This document shows positions 1 to 8,491 of a DNA stretch of 64,000 nt, one piece after another (the stretch's first letter is position 1; the number at the start of each line of letters is the position of its first letter). Location of the stretch: NCBI RefSeq assembly GCF_023016085.1, contig NZ_JALKBF010000001.1, forward strand, positions 2,718,501 to 2,782,500. The letters are read 5' to 3'. Made by a program: the position numbers and the translations under genes. Below the pieces are notes generated by a model. That model saw only the letters and a list, made by a program, of their open reading frames with translations. It ran no database searches and was not told the origin of the DNA. Source of the stretch: Aliiroseovarius sp. F47248L. GTDB lineage: Bacteria; Pseudomonadota; Alphaproteobacteria; Rhodobacterales; Rhodobacteraceae.

Positions 1-278
1 ACGTCCGTCAAAACTTGGCTCAACTGCTCGATCCCGCGCAAAAGCTGCAAGCGGGCATCGTCTTTGGAGACATCACCTGACAGAACAAGCTGCGCGATGT
101 AGCAAACCCTGCGAACCGGCGTATTGGCATCTTCCGGGTGGATCGCATCCCGCAGTCGCAGGATGTTGGCATCAGGCGTGACGATGGAGAGGCGCGACCG
201 GCGATCGCCGTTCTCGATCACCGCTCCGTTGATCAAAACACGTTCTTTCGGGCTAAGCTTCAGAACAAGACCACTCAC
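1..278 (-). CDS. flbT: Flagellar biosynthesis repressor FlbT, C-terminus cut by window edge
   Basis: The minus-strand reading begins at a GTG (276-278) and runs off the left edge, leaving about 92 codons of a family that is usually about 130-140 residues long. The visible protein starts VSGLVLKLSPKERVLINGAV and contains NTPVRRVCYIAQLVLSGD, which I recognise as FlbT. In Caulobacter FlbT binds the 5' leader of flagellin mRNA and promotes its decay until the hook is complete, so it is a post-transcriptional brake on flagellin synthesis. The GTG overlaps the flaF stop as GTGA, and a GGAGGTG Shine-Dalgarno lies just upstream inside flaF. Translation is therefore probably coupled to flaF. The role in this organism is inferred from the family. 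Confidence 0.88.
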   Translation of the reverse strand, partial: MSGLVLKLSPKERVLINGAVIENGDRRSRLSIVTPDANILRLRDAIHPEDANTPVRRVCYIAQLVLSGDVSKDDARLQLLRGIEQLSQVLTD

Positions 279-646
279 GACGCACCTCCAGACTGGCGCA
301 ATCCACGCATAATGGCTGTGTTCACATCAACGAGAACGGAAACATCTTCACCCTCGGACAGAATTTTTCGGCTATGATCGGCCGTAAACTCAGCCAGGAA
401 AAAAATGCGTGCCCGCAATTCGTTGGGCAGAGCATTGCCATCATCTGCGACATCCGCGGCAAGCAAAGTCCATAGACGGCGGTTTTCATGAAGAGCTGCG
501 GCCAGATTGGCGAAGCCTGTGGAAGGAGCCCGGCTCAATTGGTGTGTGACCTTTGCGAATGCATCGTATTCTATTCCGCGAGATGTGCCCAACGGTGCGC
601 GGGAGGATGTGTTGTAGGCCGTTTTGGCCAAGGTGACTGCGTTCAC
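275..646 (-). CDS. flaF: Flagellar biosynthesis regulator FlaF
   Basis: This 123-residue protein starts VNAVTLAKTAYNTSS and contains an RGIEYDAFAKVTHQL segment typical of FlaF. FlaF is the partner or antagonist of FlbT in alphaproteobacteria and is needed for flagellin production. I chose the GTG at 644-646 because GGAAGG lies 8 bases upstream and homologues begin at this point. A longer in-frame reading to position 700 would run through the intercistronic hairpin and is unlikely. The gene lies between the flagellin gene (74 bp upstream) and flbT (4 bp overlap), the usual fliC-flaF-flbT order. It is probably transcribed from the flagellin promoter. Confidence 0.9.
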   Translation of the reverse strand: MNAVTLAKTAYNTSSRAPLGTSRGIEYDAFAKVTHQLSRAPSTGFANLAAALHENRRLWTLLAADVADDGNALPNELRARIFFLAEFTADHSRKILSEGEDVSVLVDVNTAIMRGLRQSGGAS

Positions 647-689
647 GGGGATATCCTTCCTGTGACGGGTAATGTGCGAAGGGTAGGAT

Positions 690-712
690 GAGGGCGCCAT
701 TTTGGCGCCCTC
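690..712 (-). other. Strong intercistronic hairpin between flagellin gene and flaF
   Basis: A perfect 10-bp stem (690-699 with 703-712) closed by a TTT loop lies 8 bases after the flagellin stop codon. It is GC-rich and very stable. No run of T follows on the minus strand, so it is not a classical intrinsic terminator. It may protect the 3' end of processed flagellin mRNA or cause partial termination, so that flagellin greatly exceeds FlaF/FlbT. That function is inference; the structure is seen directly. Confidence 0.6.
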
Positions 713-720
713 AAGTCAGA

Positions 721-2013
721 TTAGCGGAACAACGACAGAATGTTCTGCGGTGCCTGGTTGGCAATCGACAATGCCTGCGTGCCAAGCTGCTGCTGAACCT
801 GCAGTGCCTGCAACCTCGCCGAAGCTGCTTCCATATCGGCATCCACCATTGCACCAATGCCGGCTTTCAGAGAATCCGACAGCTTGCCCACAAAGTTGGA
901 TTGAATTTCGATCCGGCCTTCAACCGAACCAAAAGTGGCCGAGGCATCAATCGACGTCTGGATCATGTTTTCAATTGCGCCAAGGGCTGCATCAGCACCT
1001 CCGCTGGTCGATACGTCCATTGTCGCCAAACCTGAAAGACCGCCCGATCCACGCGACGCGCTGAAAGAGAACGCGGCATCCGCGTTGGTTTCGTTGGTGA
1101 TCACCAACTGAGCCGCATTGGTGTCGATGTCCATGCTGAAGCTACTTCCATCAAGCCCTTGTGCAACCATCGCGTTCTTCATGCCTGCCACAACAGATTC
1201 TGCTGTATCACCTTCCTTGATGACATAGTTCCCCTGAACGGTTCCGATAGTCAGGGAAAGTTGATCACCAACGACCAAACCCGTGTTTACGGTCGTATCA
1301 ACTCCTGCCGCATCTGGCATCACCGCGGCAGTCGCCGTCGCGCCACCGGTGGCATCAAGGAATGCAAACGTATCCAACGTGATCGAATCGTTTGTGCCAC
1401 CGTCATTGGCGTCGATCACTCCGGCCGTGCCGGTATCCGTTCCGACCGAAGCGGCCCCGCCTGCCAGCACCGTACCCGCCGTCAGCGACAAGTTTTGCGC
1501 GTCCACACCAATCGAACTGGTAACAATGGAACCATCGGCCTTCCGATCAAGTGATGATAGAACGTCGACGCCGGTATTGCCATTAGCATTGGTTCCGGTC
1601 TGCGACCCATCGACTAGGTTCAATCCGTTGAACTGCGCCGCACCAACAACGGATGTGATCTGGTTGCGAAGTGCCACGATGTCAGTCTGGATCTTACCTC
1701 GGTCGACATTGTCTTCCTGTGCTGCCACGATCTTGGATTTGATTTCTGTCAGCAGGTCAGTCACGGTTTCCGACGCCTGACGCGCGACCGCGACGGTGCT
1801 TTCACCCAGCGACAAACTGTCTGAGATACCTTTGAAGCCTTTAACGTCGGCTTCCATCACCTTGGAAATCGCCCAAACCGCTGCATTGTCTTTGGCTGAC
1901 CCGATGGCCTTTCCCGTCGAGATTTCCGCCTGTGTGCTGGCAAGATTCGAGTTGATTGATTTCAATGTCTGAAGTGCGACCATCGCACTGTTATTGGTCA
2001 GAATACTGGACAT
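721..2013 (-). CDS. fliC: Flagellin
   Basis: This 430-residue flagellin forms the flagellar filament after type III export. The N-terminal D0/D1 region is conserved (MSSILTNNSAMVALQTLKSI, then ISTGKAIGSAKDNAAVWAIS), and the C-terminal helix ends LGTQALSIANQAPQNILSLF. Both terminal helices are intact. The central part (about residues 135-330) is a variable, Asp/Thr/Ala/Gly-rich surface domain. There is no signal peptide, as expected. The start ATG at 2011-2013 has an AAAGGAAG ribosome-binding site. The leader is unusual (see 2014-2171). Co-orientation with flaF-flbT downstream and the FlgN-like and rod-binding genes upstream fits a flagellar cluster. Confidence 0.97.
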   Translation of the reverse strand: MSSILTNNSAMVALQTLKSINSNLASTQAEISTGKAIGSAKDNAAVWAISKVMEADVKGFKGISDSLSLGESTVAVARQASETVTDLLTEIKSKIVAAQEDNVDRGKIQTDIVALRNQITSVVGAAQFNGLNLVDGSQTGTNANGNTGVDVLSSLDRKADGSIVTSSIGVDAQNLSLTAGTVLAGGAASVGTDTGTAGVIDANDGGTNDSITLDTFAFLDATGGATATAAVMPDAAGVDTTVNTGLVVGDQLSLTIGTVQGNYVIKEGDTAESVVAGMKNAMVAQGLDGSSFSMDIDTNAAQLVITNETNADAAFSFSASRGSGGLSGLATMDVSTSGGADAALGAIENMIQTSIDASATFGSVEGRIEIQSNFVGKLSDSLKAGIGAMVDADMEAASARLQALQVQQQLGTQALSIANQAPQNILSLFR

Positions 2014-2171
2014 TTGATACTTCCTTTAGTTATTGGCGCTTTACGCCAAATTTCGTGACCGCCTTCCAAGGCGGATCTGCAAGTCTTTCTGACCGTTGCG
2101 TTGCCAACTACGCGGCACGCGCCACCCATTGGGATGCAGAACGAAACTGACCCGAATGACCTAAAGGAAGT
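2014..2171 (-). promoter_or_regulatory. Structured flagellin mRNA leader with anti-Shine-Dalgarno element
   Basis: On the minus-strand transcript the ribosome-binding region CTAAAGGAAGT (2029-2019) is perfectly complementary over 11 nt to ACTTCCTTTAG at 2171-2161, about 130 nt upstream. Between them lie a CCGCCTT/AAGGCGG hairpin (2059-2074) and, immediately upstream of the ribosome-binding site, a TGGCG/CGCCA hairpin (2034-2048). The long-range pairing would sequester the ribosome-binding site. FlbT is known to act on flagellin leaders in Caulobacter, so this leader is a candidate target. I could not identify a confident sigma-28 or sigma-54 promoter upstream of 2171. The complementarity is seen directly; the regulatory role is inference. 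Confidence 0.5.
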
Positions 2172-2221
2172 CTGAATCCAACCACCCTGCTTGCCTTCAA
2201 TTTGAGATAACATTTTCCTGG

Positions 2222-2575
2222 TCAGGCTTTCCGCTCCAGACATGAGTCCCGCTTCGACAAATCCTGCGCCTGACCTTCGCGCGTATAGGTGCGCAGTTCA
2301 GATCGACCGGACACCAAAGCCTCCAGCCGCAGTTTGGCGGCTCGAATTCCTCTGGCAGACGCTGCCAATAATTGCTGGTTTTGATCGGCCCGCCGACGAA
2401 GTTTTTCAAGCGCCGCTGGATGTCCCTCCGGCACTCTTAATCGGTTCAGTAGTCGCTCTTTATCAGGCGCAAGACTGGACAGCTTTTCGAAATCACCAGC
2501 AAGAATCGCGGCCCGCTCTCGCTTCAGCAGATCTTCTAGTGCGTTCGCAATACTTGCTGGGTTAACGCCCGCCAT
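2222..2575 (-). CDS. FlgN-like flagellar export chaperone (putative)
   Basis: This is a small, charged, helical protein of 117 residues. It contains IANALEDLLKRERAAILAGD and LDKERLLNRL-type heptads that resemble FlgN-type chaperones, which escort hook-filament junction proteins to the export gate in the cytoplasm. There is no signal peptide or membrane segment. It overlaps the upstream rod-binding gene by 14 bp and lies about 210 bp ahead of the flagellin gene. Sequence similarity within FlgN is weak in general, so position and helical character carry much of the call. Another small flagellar accessory protein is possible. Confidence 0.6.
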   Translation of the reverse strand: MAGVNPASIANALEDLLKRERAAILAGDFEKLSSLAPDKERLLNRLRVPEGHPAALEKLRRRADQNQQLLAASARGIRAAKLRLEALVSGRSELRTYTREGQAQDLSKRDSCLERKA

Positions 2576-2861
2576 TGCCTTGCTCCTTTAATGCTTCGAA
2601 CAACGACTGAGCCAACCCGATACCGCCTGTTTTCACCATTTCCTCAGCCTGTGCCTGACGCAGAAACGACGCAAATTGATCTTCACCTGCGCCACCGCCG
2701 AAACTGTCAGGGGTTTTGTCGACGCCTGCAGATTTCAGCATTTCAGACAGAAAACTAGCTTCCAGCTTGCGTGCGACATCCATCAGGCGGGCATCATTTT
2801 GCCCCATGGAATCAGGACGTGATGGTGCGCTTGTTAAGTGTGTGGGTCCAACTGCATCCAT
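2562..2861 (-). CDS. Rod-binding protein (FlgJ N-terminal domain only, CheL-type)
   Basis: This 99-residue protein has the FlgJ N-terminal rod-binding signature: a helix with DVARKLEASFLSEMLKSAGV, then the acidic/Gly segment GGGAGEDQFASFLRQ and the terminal GIGLAQSLFEAL. It caps or scaffolds rod assembly in the periplasm. The muramidase domain of enterobacterial FlgJ is absent. Single-domain versions are usual in alphaproteobacteria, so a separate peptidoglycan hydrolase would be needed. The gene is divergent from fliK across 74 bp that must contain both promoters. Confidence 0.78.
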   Translation of the reverse strand: MDAVGPTHLTSAPSRPDSMGQNDARLMDVARKLEASFLSEMLKSAGVDKTPDSFGGGAGEDQFASFLRQAQAEEMVKTGGIGLAQSLFEALKEQGNGGR

Positions 2862-2935
2862 GTTCGTCTCCCTTTTGACGACAATTTTTCTGGTTATCGC
2901 AGCAAGCAGTAAAGAACTGGTAACTTGCTGCTGCC

Positions 2936-4531
2936 ATGATCATCGAAACGGAGTCAGAACACCCGGAATATGACATGCAGCTACACCCCGCCACTCCGAC
3001 TAATGGGTCCATTGATGGCGACCCTCGGCAAGCGCCCAGACTAGGCAAACAGCCGACGGTGGCGGATATGGATGCAAAAGCAATCGCCCCATTTTCTTTG
3101 GGTAACGACATATCCTTCTCAGGGTTTGCGGCGGAGGTGTCTGCCCCGCGAATATCTCAGCCTCTTCACACGCGCTTAGAAATATCTGGGTTGCAAGAGG
3201 ATGCTGAAACCGAGCTTCAGCTAAGCCTCGACGGTCACAACATCGAAACGCCCGAACTGTGTAAATCCGGCGGCCTTCACATGACTGAACCTCAGGCGCT
3301 TTCCTCATCCCATTCCATTCCCACCGGCAGCATCTCAAGGCCAGATAAGGCAAGCCAACTTGTTTCACCCGAAATGTCAGATAGGGTTGATGGCGGGACG
3401 CAGAAGATCAGCAAGATGCCACAGCTGATTCCTGAAACAACGCATTCCACTAGTGTGTGGGGCGATTGGAAAGTCATTCCAAGCCTTGATCACGCCCAGG
3501 CATCCATTAGCGACCCACTACAAACGGCAGCCGGACCAAGGGACGGTCATCTGCCCAGCAACGCTACCCCGACCCCTCATCGGGCGTCGGCGCCGCTGGA
3601 TACCGCTCAGCCAAACGCGACCCAGCTATTTTTTCCAACCGCAACCAACCCAACGCCCGTGGGCGCCGTCGTTCAAACGACGCTGACACCACCCTTGCCC
3701 GCTGGCCAAGGCGTACTTGATCCTGCACCACTGAAGGCGATGGGTCATTCTGCCACCGAGATGCCTGAAGCAAAGCCGGTTGCTATGACGCCCGGCACGA
3801 CTTCGTATGACCCTGTAAAAGTAGCTTCGAAGGTTTCAGTTTCGGACGATCCGGCACAATCAGCACGATCTGAGCGACTGCCCCAAGATGGATGGTCACG
3901 CAGCGAAGCCAAAACCACACAAACGCATGCGTCGCCGTCACTGTCGTTTACGGCGACACCCGCTATAGCTGGCTCTCCAAACTTAACAACCCTGTCGGCT
4001 CATTCTCTGGATGACCCATCTACAACGGTCGAAACATTTATTGTGCCAGATAAGGCACTGCCAGACATGAATACGCCCCAAATTCGCGATGCCGGCCTGT
4101 CTGTCGCGCACGCCCGTTCATCGCCAGAATTGCCACGTCTTATTGCTGCACAACTGGCCGACGTTGTGCGATCTAATTCTGACAAACCGGTCGAACTGAC
4201 ACTGAACCCTGAAGAGTTGGGACGCGTGCGGATGAGCTTTCAGACCGAAGCAAGTTCGTTGAACGTCATCGTTCAAGTTGAACGTCCCGAGACGCTGGAC
4301 CTGATGCGTCGTCATATCGAACAACTTGCGCAGGATATGCACGCGTTGGGGTATGACGATGTCAGCTTCTCGTTCCGGCAACAACAGCAAGACACTGCTT
4401 CAGGCGGGCAATCGCAGCAGCCTGGGTCACCGCCAGCTACAGTTCGCAATGACGCCGCTAACACGCTTGCGACACAAGACGTGGTTCAGATCCAAGTCGG
4501 AGAAACCACCGGCATCGATATTCGGATCTAG
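2936..4531 (+). CDS. fliK: Flagellar hook-length control protein FliK
   Basis: The protein is 531 residues long. The first about 390 residues are low-complexity, rich in Pro, Ser, Thr and Ala, as in the ruler region of FliK. The C-terminal about 100 residues form the conserved hook-length control domain: PVELTLNPEELGRVRMSF, then IVQVERPETLDLMRRHIEQL and an extended Gln-rich tail. FliK measures the hook and switches the export apparatus from hook to filament substrates. The start at 2936 has no clear ribosome-binding site; an in-frame ATG at 2972 is an alternative. flgD follows after 12 bp, so the two are probably co-transcribed. Confidence 0.88.
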   Translation: MIIETESEHPEYDMQLHPATPTNGSIDGDPRQAPRLGKQPTVADMDAKAIAPFSLGNDISFSGFAAEVSAPRISQPLHTRLEISGLQEDAETELQLSLDGHNIETPELCKSGGLHMTEPQALSSSHSIPTGSISRPDKASQLVSPEMSDRVDGGTQKISKMPQLIPETTHSTSVWGDWKVIPSLDHAQASISDPLQTAAGPRDGHLPSNATPTPHRASAPLDTAQPNATQLFFPTATNPTPVGAVVQTTLTPPLPAGQGVLDPAPLKAMGHSATEMPEAKPVAMTPGTTSYDPVKVASKVSVSDDPAQSARSERLPQDGWSRSEAKTTQTHASPSLSFTATPAIAGSPNLTTLSAHSLDDPSTTVETFIVPDKALPDMNTPQIRDAGLSVAHARSSPELPRLIAAQLADVVRSNSDKPVELTLNPEELGRVRMSFQTEASSLNVIVQVERPETLDLMRRHIEQLAQDMHALGYDDVSFSFRQQQQDTASGGQSQQPGSPPATVRNDAANTLATQDVVQIQVGETTGIDIRI

Positions 4532-4543
4532 AAAGGACACCCA

Positions 4544-5215
4544 ATGGACGTATCTCAGACCATGCCCGCCGCCTTGACGGCTAGCCCCGCTCAATACTCC
4601 GACGGAACGAAGAACGGCGACCCCGTGATCTCGTCCGATTTTGAAACTTTTCTAAAGATGCTGACCGCGCAGATGGAAAATCAGGATCCGCTGAACCCGA
4701 TCGAATCCTCCGACTACGCCGTGCAATTGGCGACCTTCTCGGGTGTCGAACAACAGGTGCGGACCAATGACCTTCTGGATGGGCTCGGGACAAAACTTGG
4801 CCTGATGGGGCTGTCTGATATTGCCGGCTGGGTAGGGATGGAAGCTCGGGTCGCTGCCCCAGTTCTGTTTGACCAAACACCGATCACGCTGGTGCCACAA
4901 CCGGCAATTGGTGCCGATGAAACAAGGCTGGTCGTCAAAAACGCAGCCGGCGATGTTGTTGAAACTAAAATCATACCAACCTCGACCGATCCGGTTCAAT
5001 GGGCTGGTGTGGATCAGTCAGGCAATCCACTGCCGCGTGGCATCTATTCGTTCGAACTGGTCAGCTCTGGCAATGGTGTTCACCTTTCCACCGACCCGGT
5101 ACAGGCGTATTGCAAGATCACCGAAAGCCAGAACACCGATGGAAAACTGTGGCTGATCCTTGATAGCGGCCAAAAGGTTCAGGCGGATACGGTTTCAGCG
5201 ATCCGCGATACGTGA
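4544..5215 (+). CDS. flgD: Flagellar hook assembly (capping) protein FlgD
   Basis: This 223-residue protein has the FlgD N-terminal signature FETFLKMLTAQMENQDPLNP followed by SSDYAVQLATFSGVEQQ. Its C-terminal half is the FlgD tudor/FnIII-like region (VDQSGNPLPRGIYSFEL). FlgD caps the growing hook and allows FlgE polymerisation. An AAAGGA ribosome-binding site precedes ATG 4544. It lies immediately downstream of fliK, the standard pairing, and no hook gene flgE follows; the next gene is unrelated. Confidence 0.96.
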   Translation: MDVSQTMPAALTASPAQYSDGTKNGDPVISSDFETFLKMLTAQMENQDPLNPIESSDYAVQLATFSGVEQQVRTNDLLDGLGTKLGLMGLSDIAGWVGMEARVAAPVLFDQTPITLVPQPAIGADETRLVVKNAAGDVVETKIIPTSTDPVQWAGVDQSGNPLPRGIYSFELVSSGNGVHLSTDPVQAYCKITESQNTDGKLWLILDSGQKVQADTVSAIRDT

Positions 5216-5281
5216 TGGATGCGGTTGCCCTTGACCCCCCTCCATCATAGCTTGGCTTTGATTTGAAACGGTGCCGCTGGA

Positions 5282-6148
5282 ATGAACAAGAATCCGACAC
5301 AGTCAAAACAGGATCAACTAAGGCGTATCTGGTCAGATGCGGAAGTGATTCCTGACTGCGCAAAATGGTCCCTGCTGACTGGCGGTCGCACCAATCTGAT
5401 CTGGCGGGTTGATATACCCGGCGCGCCAACATTGGTGTGTAAGCTTTTTCGTCCAAACACCGACACACCGCTTTTCGCCAATGACGGCACTCGCGAGGCG
5501 CTGGCATTGCGTGCCCTCGCCGGATCATCCATCGCACCAGAGCTTGTGGCTTTTCAGGACAGCACACTTGGAGAAACCATTGTCTATCGACATATTGACG
5601 GCCAACCTTGGAGCGGTGATGTCGCGGCTGTTGCTCGGGTGATGGCCCGTCTACACGCTCGTGACCTGCCAAAGGGGTTGCCAGAACTGACCGTCACACC
5701 GACTTCGTTGATCGCCGACGGTCATGGTTTGTCGCCTTTAAACCTGACGCCGCCGCCGATGCGTCCAAAAAATCTGCCAGATGCCCGCCGCGTTTTTTTG
5801 CATGGAGACATTGTTCCAGGGAACATGCTGGACACGTCAGACGGGCTGCGGCTGATTGATTGGCAATGTCCTGTCACTGGCGACGCCAGTGCCGATATCG
5901 CAATATTTCTGTCGCCGGCCATGCAGGTGCTTTACGGCCACCGTGCTTTAAGCAGCGGTGAGATCGATCATTTCCTGTCGGCTTACTTGAAAGAAAGCGG
6001 CGACGATCAGACCATCGCGCGTTATCACGCGCTGGCACCGCTGTATCATTGGCGCATGGCGGCCTATTGCCGTTGGAAAAGCGCACGTGGTGATCAGGAC
6101 TATGCCCGCGCAGCCTCGCTTGAATTGGATCGGTTAGAGCAGACTTGA
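5282..6148 (+). CDS. Choline/aminoglycoside-kinase family phosphotransferase
   Basis: This 288-residue protein has the kinase-like fold of the APH/choline kinase family. It shows a Brenner-type catalytic loop (LHGDIVPGNML, Asp catalytic, Asn metal ligand) and the following metal-binding LIDWQ segment. The N-lobe contains GGRTNLIWRV, the nucleotide-binding strand region. The substrate cannot be told from sequence; choline, ethanolamine, thiamine or another small alcohol are possible. Its 3' end overlaps the convergent ubiB gene by 15 bp. Its start lies 66 bp after flgD, with only a weak ribosome-binding site. Confidence 0.8.
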   Translation: MNKNPTQSKQDQLRRIWSDAEVIPDCAKWSLLTGGRTNLIWRVDIPGAPTLVCKLFRPNTDTPLFANDGTREALALRALAGSSIAPELVAFQDSTLGETIVYRHIDGQPWSGDVAAVARVMARLHARDLPKGLPELTVTPTSLIADGHGLSPLNLTPPPMRPKNLPDARRVFLHGDIVPGNMLDTSDGLRLIDWQCPVTGDASADIAIFLSPAMQVLYGHRALSSGEIDHFLSAYLKESGDDQTIARYHALAPLYHWRMAAYCRWKSARGDQDYARAASLELDRLEQT

Positions 6149-7663
6149 AACCCAGACTGCAGCAAGGGCGATCCCGCCACCAAGCGTCACATATCCCATT
6201 GCCCGAACCGGACGCGCCTTGTCGGTTTCCGGCAGCGGCGTGGATTGTCTGATCAGAGCGGCCTCGGCCAATTCCGGCAGACGCGGACCGAACCGAGCAA
6301 GCACACGCACCGTACGCGACAGATCACTGAGCAGCGCCTTCGGGCCAATCGAATTGGCGATATAGCTTTCCACCACCGGCTTTGCGACCTGCCAGATGTT
6401 GATATTCGGATTCAGAGACCGCGCCACTCCTTCGACCACAACCATCGTGCGCTGCAGCAAAATCAACTCGGTGCGGGTTTCCATCCCAAATTTCTCGGTC
6501 ACTTCGAACAGATAGGACAACAGCCGACCCATCGAAATCTGCGTGGCATCCATGCCGAAGATCGGCTCTCCCACAGCACGCAAGGCGCGTGCGAATTCTT
6601 CGACATTGCGGTCGGCGGGCACATAGCCCGCTTCGAAATGCACCTCGGCCACACGGCGATAGTCGCGATTGATAAAGCCGTACAGAATCTCTGCATAGAC
6701 CCGGCGGGTGTATTCATCGATCCGCCCCATGATGCCGAAATCAATGGCGATGATATCTCCGTTGGCGGCGAATTTCAGGTTACCCTGATGCATGTCACCG
6801 TGGAAAAGCCCATCGCGCAACGCATGCGACAGGAACAGTTGCAGCACCCGTTCGCCCAGCGCATCCATATCCAGGCCCGAGGCGCGGATGGCAGGCAGAT
6901 CGTTGGCCGGTATCCCTTCGCCCCAACCCAGCGTCATGACAGTTCTAGCCGACAAGCCCCAATTGACCTTGGGCACAACAAACCCAGCATCATGTGCGGT
7001 ATTTTCGGCAAACTCGCTGGCCGAAGCACTTTCCAGCCTCAGGTCCAACTCGCCCATCACCACGCCCTCGAAATGTTCGACCACGTCAGTGGGACGCAGG
7101 CGGCGGGTAGAGGGTAGCAAAAACTCGATGACCCCGGCCGAGAAATGGAAAGCATCAATATCAGTGCGGAAAGCGCGTTCGATATGCGGTCGCAAAACCT
7201 TAACCGCCACCTCTTCTCCGGTGGCGGCGATGCGCGCGCGATGGACTTGTGCAATCGACGCAGCGGCGACGGGTTCTGAGAACTCCGAGAACACCTCGTC
7301 GATCTTGATGCCCAGTTCCTTTTCGACCATTCGCCGGGCAACGGCAGACGGAAAGGGGGGAAGCTTGTCTTGCAGATATTGCAATTGATCCGACAGCTCC
7401 GCACCAACAACGTCGGGGCGTGTCGATAAAATCTGGCCAAACTTGATATAGGCTGGGCCAAGTGCGGTGATCGCACGTGTCAGCGGCGGTAAAGATGTAT
7501 CACCCTTTTTGCCCAGCCACGCGAATGGGAAACCGACAATTCGGGCAGCTAGGCGAATGATCGGCGGTGCGTTCATCGCGTCCAACACAACGCCCATCGC
7601 GCCTGTCCGCTGAAAAGTCGCACCGGTGCGGATCAGCCGCCAGATGTTGTGAGGTCCACGCAT
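6134..7663 (-). CDS. ubiB: UbiB, ubiquinone biosynthesis atypical kinase/ATPase
   Basis: This 509-residue ADCK/UbiB protein has the diagnostic KxGQ motif (AYIKFGQILSTRPDVVG), the Ala-rich nucleotide loop region, the Lys-containing AVKVLRP strand and the DFG-like IDFGIMGRID segment. The C-terminal hydrophobic stretch ending LALAAVWVSSLL-like residues is the expected membrane anchor. UbiB supports ubiquinone synthesis, probably by an ATPase activity that mobilises lipid intermediates at the membrane. It starts 1 base after the ubiE stop, so ubiE-ubiB form an operon. Confidence 0.96.
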   Translation of the reverse strand: MRGPHNIWRLIRTGATFQRTGAMGVVLDAMNAPPIIRLAARIVGFPFAWLGKKGDTSLPPLTRAITALGPAYIKFGQILSTRPDVVGAELSDQLQYLQDKLPPFPSAVARRMVEKELGIKIDEVFSEFSEPVAAASIAQVHRARIAATGEEVAVKVLRPHIERAFRTDIDAFHFSAGVIEFLLPSTRRLRPTDVVEHFEGVVMGELDLRLESASASEFAENTAHDAGFVVPKVNWGLSARTVMTLGWGEGIPANDLPAIRASGLDMDALGERVLQLFLSHALRDGLFHGDMHQGNLKFAANGDIIAIDFGIMGRIDEYTRRVYAEILYGFINRDYRRVAEVHFEAGYVPADRNVEEFARALRAVGEPIFGMDATQISMGRLLSYLFEVTEKFGMETRTELILLQRTMVVVEGVARSLNPNINIWQVAKPVVESYIANSIGPKALLSDLSRTVRVLARFGPRLPELAEAALIRQSTPLPETDKARPVRAMGYVTLGGGIALAAVWVSSLL

Positions 7664-7664
7664 C

Positions 7665-8417
7665 CTAGATTTTCCACCCTGAATGCAGCGCCGCGATGCC
7701 CAGAGACAGGTTGCGATACTTGACGTTCTCGAAACCTGCGTCGCGGATCATCTGGGCAAACGTCTCTTGATCGGGGAATTTGCGAATGGATTCGACCAGA
7801 TACTGATAGCTGTCCGCGTCGTTCGCGATCAATTTGCCCATGCGGGGAATGACGTTGAATGAATAGAGATCATAGAGCTTCTGCATTCCGTCATTAGGAA
7901 GCTGGCTGAACTCCAGTACCATCAGCCTCCCGCCGGGTTTCAGCACGCGATACGCCTCGCGCAGCGCATCGGGGATACGGGTTACGTTGCGGATGCCAAA
8001 GCTGATCGTGTAGCGATCGAAGCTGTTGTCTTCGAAGGGCAGCGCCATCGCGTCGCCCACCACCCAGTCAAGGTGGTCGGCCTTGTTGGCCGCGTCCGCG
8101 CGCTTGCGGCCTTCGACCAGCATCGACTCTGTCATGTCCAGCACAACGGCAGAGGCCTCGGCCGCGCGGTCAAGAAACCGGAACGAGATATCGCCGGTGC
8201 CACCTGCGACGTCCAAAAGCCGCTGACCGTTTCGCGGCGCCAACCAATCCATCATCGCGTCTTTCCAGACACGGTGAATGCCGACCGACATGACGTCATT
8301 CATGATGTCATATTTCGACGCGACGTTGGTGAAAACACCATGAACCATCCCGGCCTTGTCGTCCTCGGCCACGGTCTTGAACCCAAAATGGGTTGTTTTC
8401 TTCTCGGATGTGCTCAT
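7665..8417 (-). CDS. ubiE: Ubiquinone/menaquinone C-methyltransferase UbiE
   Basis: This 250-residue SAM-dependent methyltransferase starts with the family signature THFGFKTV, then [19 protein letters not shown]. Motif I is [15 protein letters not shown] and a later conserved block is [16 protein letters not shown]. It methylates the C-2 (C-5) ring position of the demethoxy-ubiquinol precursor in the cytosol. It is first in the ubiE-ubiB unit and divergent from mutM across 74 bp, a common arrangement in alphaproteobacteria. Confidence 0.97.
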   Translation of the reverse strand: MSTSEKKTTHFGFKTVAEDDKAGMVHGVFTNVASKYDIMNDVMSVGIHRVWKDAMMDWLAPRNGQRLLDVAGGTGDISFRFLDRAAEASAVVLDMTESMLVEGRKRADAANKADHLDWVVGDAMALPFEDNSFDRYTISFGIRNVTRIPDALREAYRVLKPGGRLMVLEFSQLPNDGMQKLYDLYSFNVIPRMGKLIANDADSYQYLVESIRKFPDQETFAQMIRDAGFENVKYRNLSLGIAALHSGWKI

Positions 8418-8491
8418 CAGGCTTGCCCATTCCTTGCGATTGATCCCTCATATCCCGACGAATACCCACGCACAATGGAGAGGCGTCCGAT

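Noticed and set aside
1159..1780. Long plus-strand readings opposite the flagellin gene
   Set aside because: They are shadows of the flagellin coding strand, with no ribosome-binding site or family resemblance.
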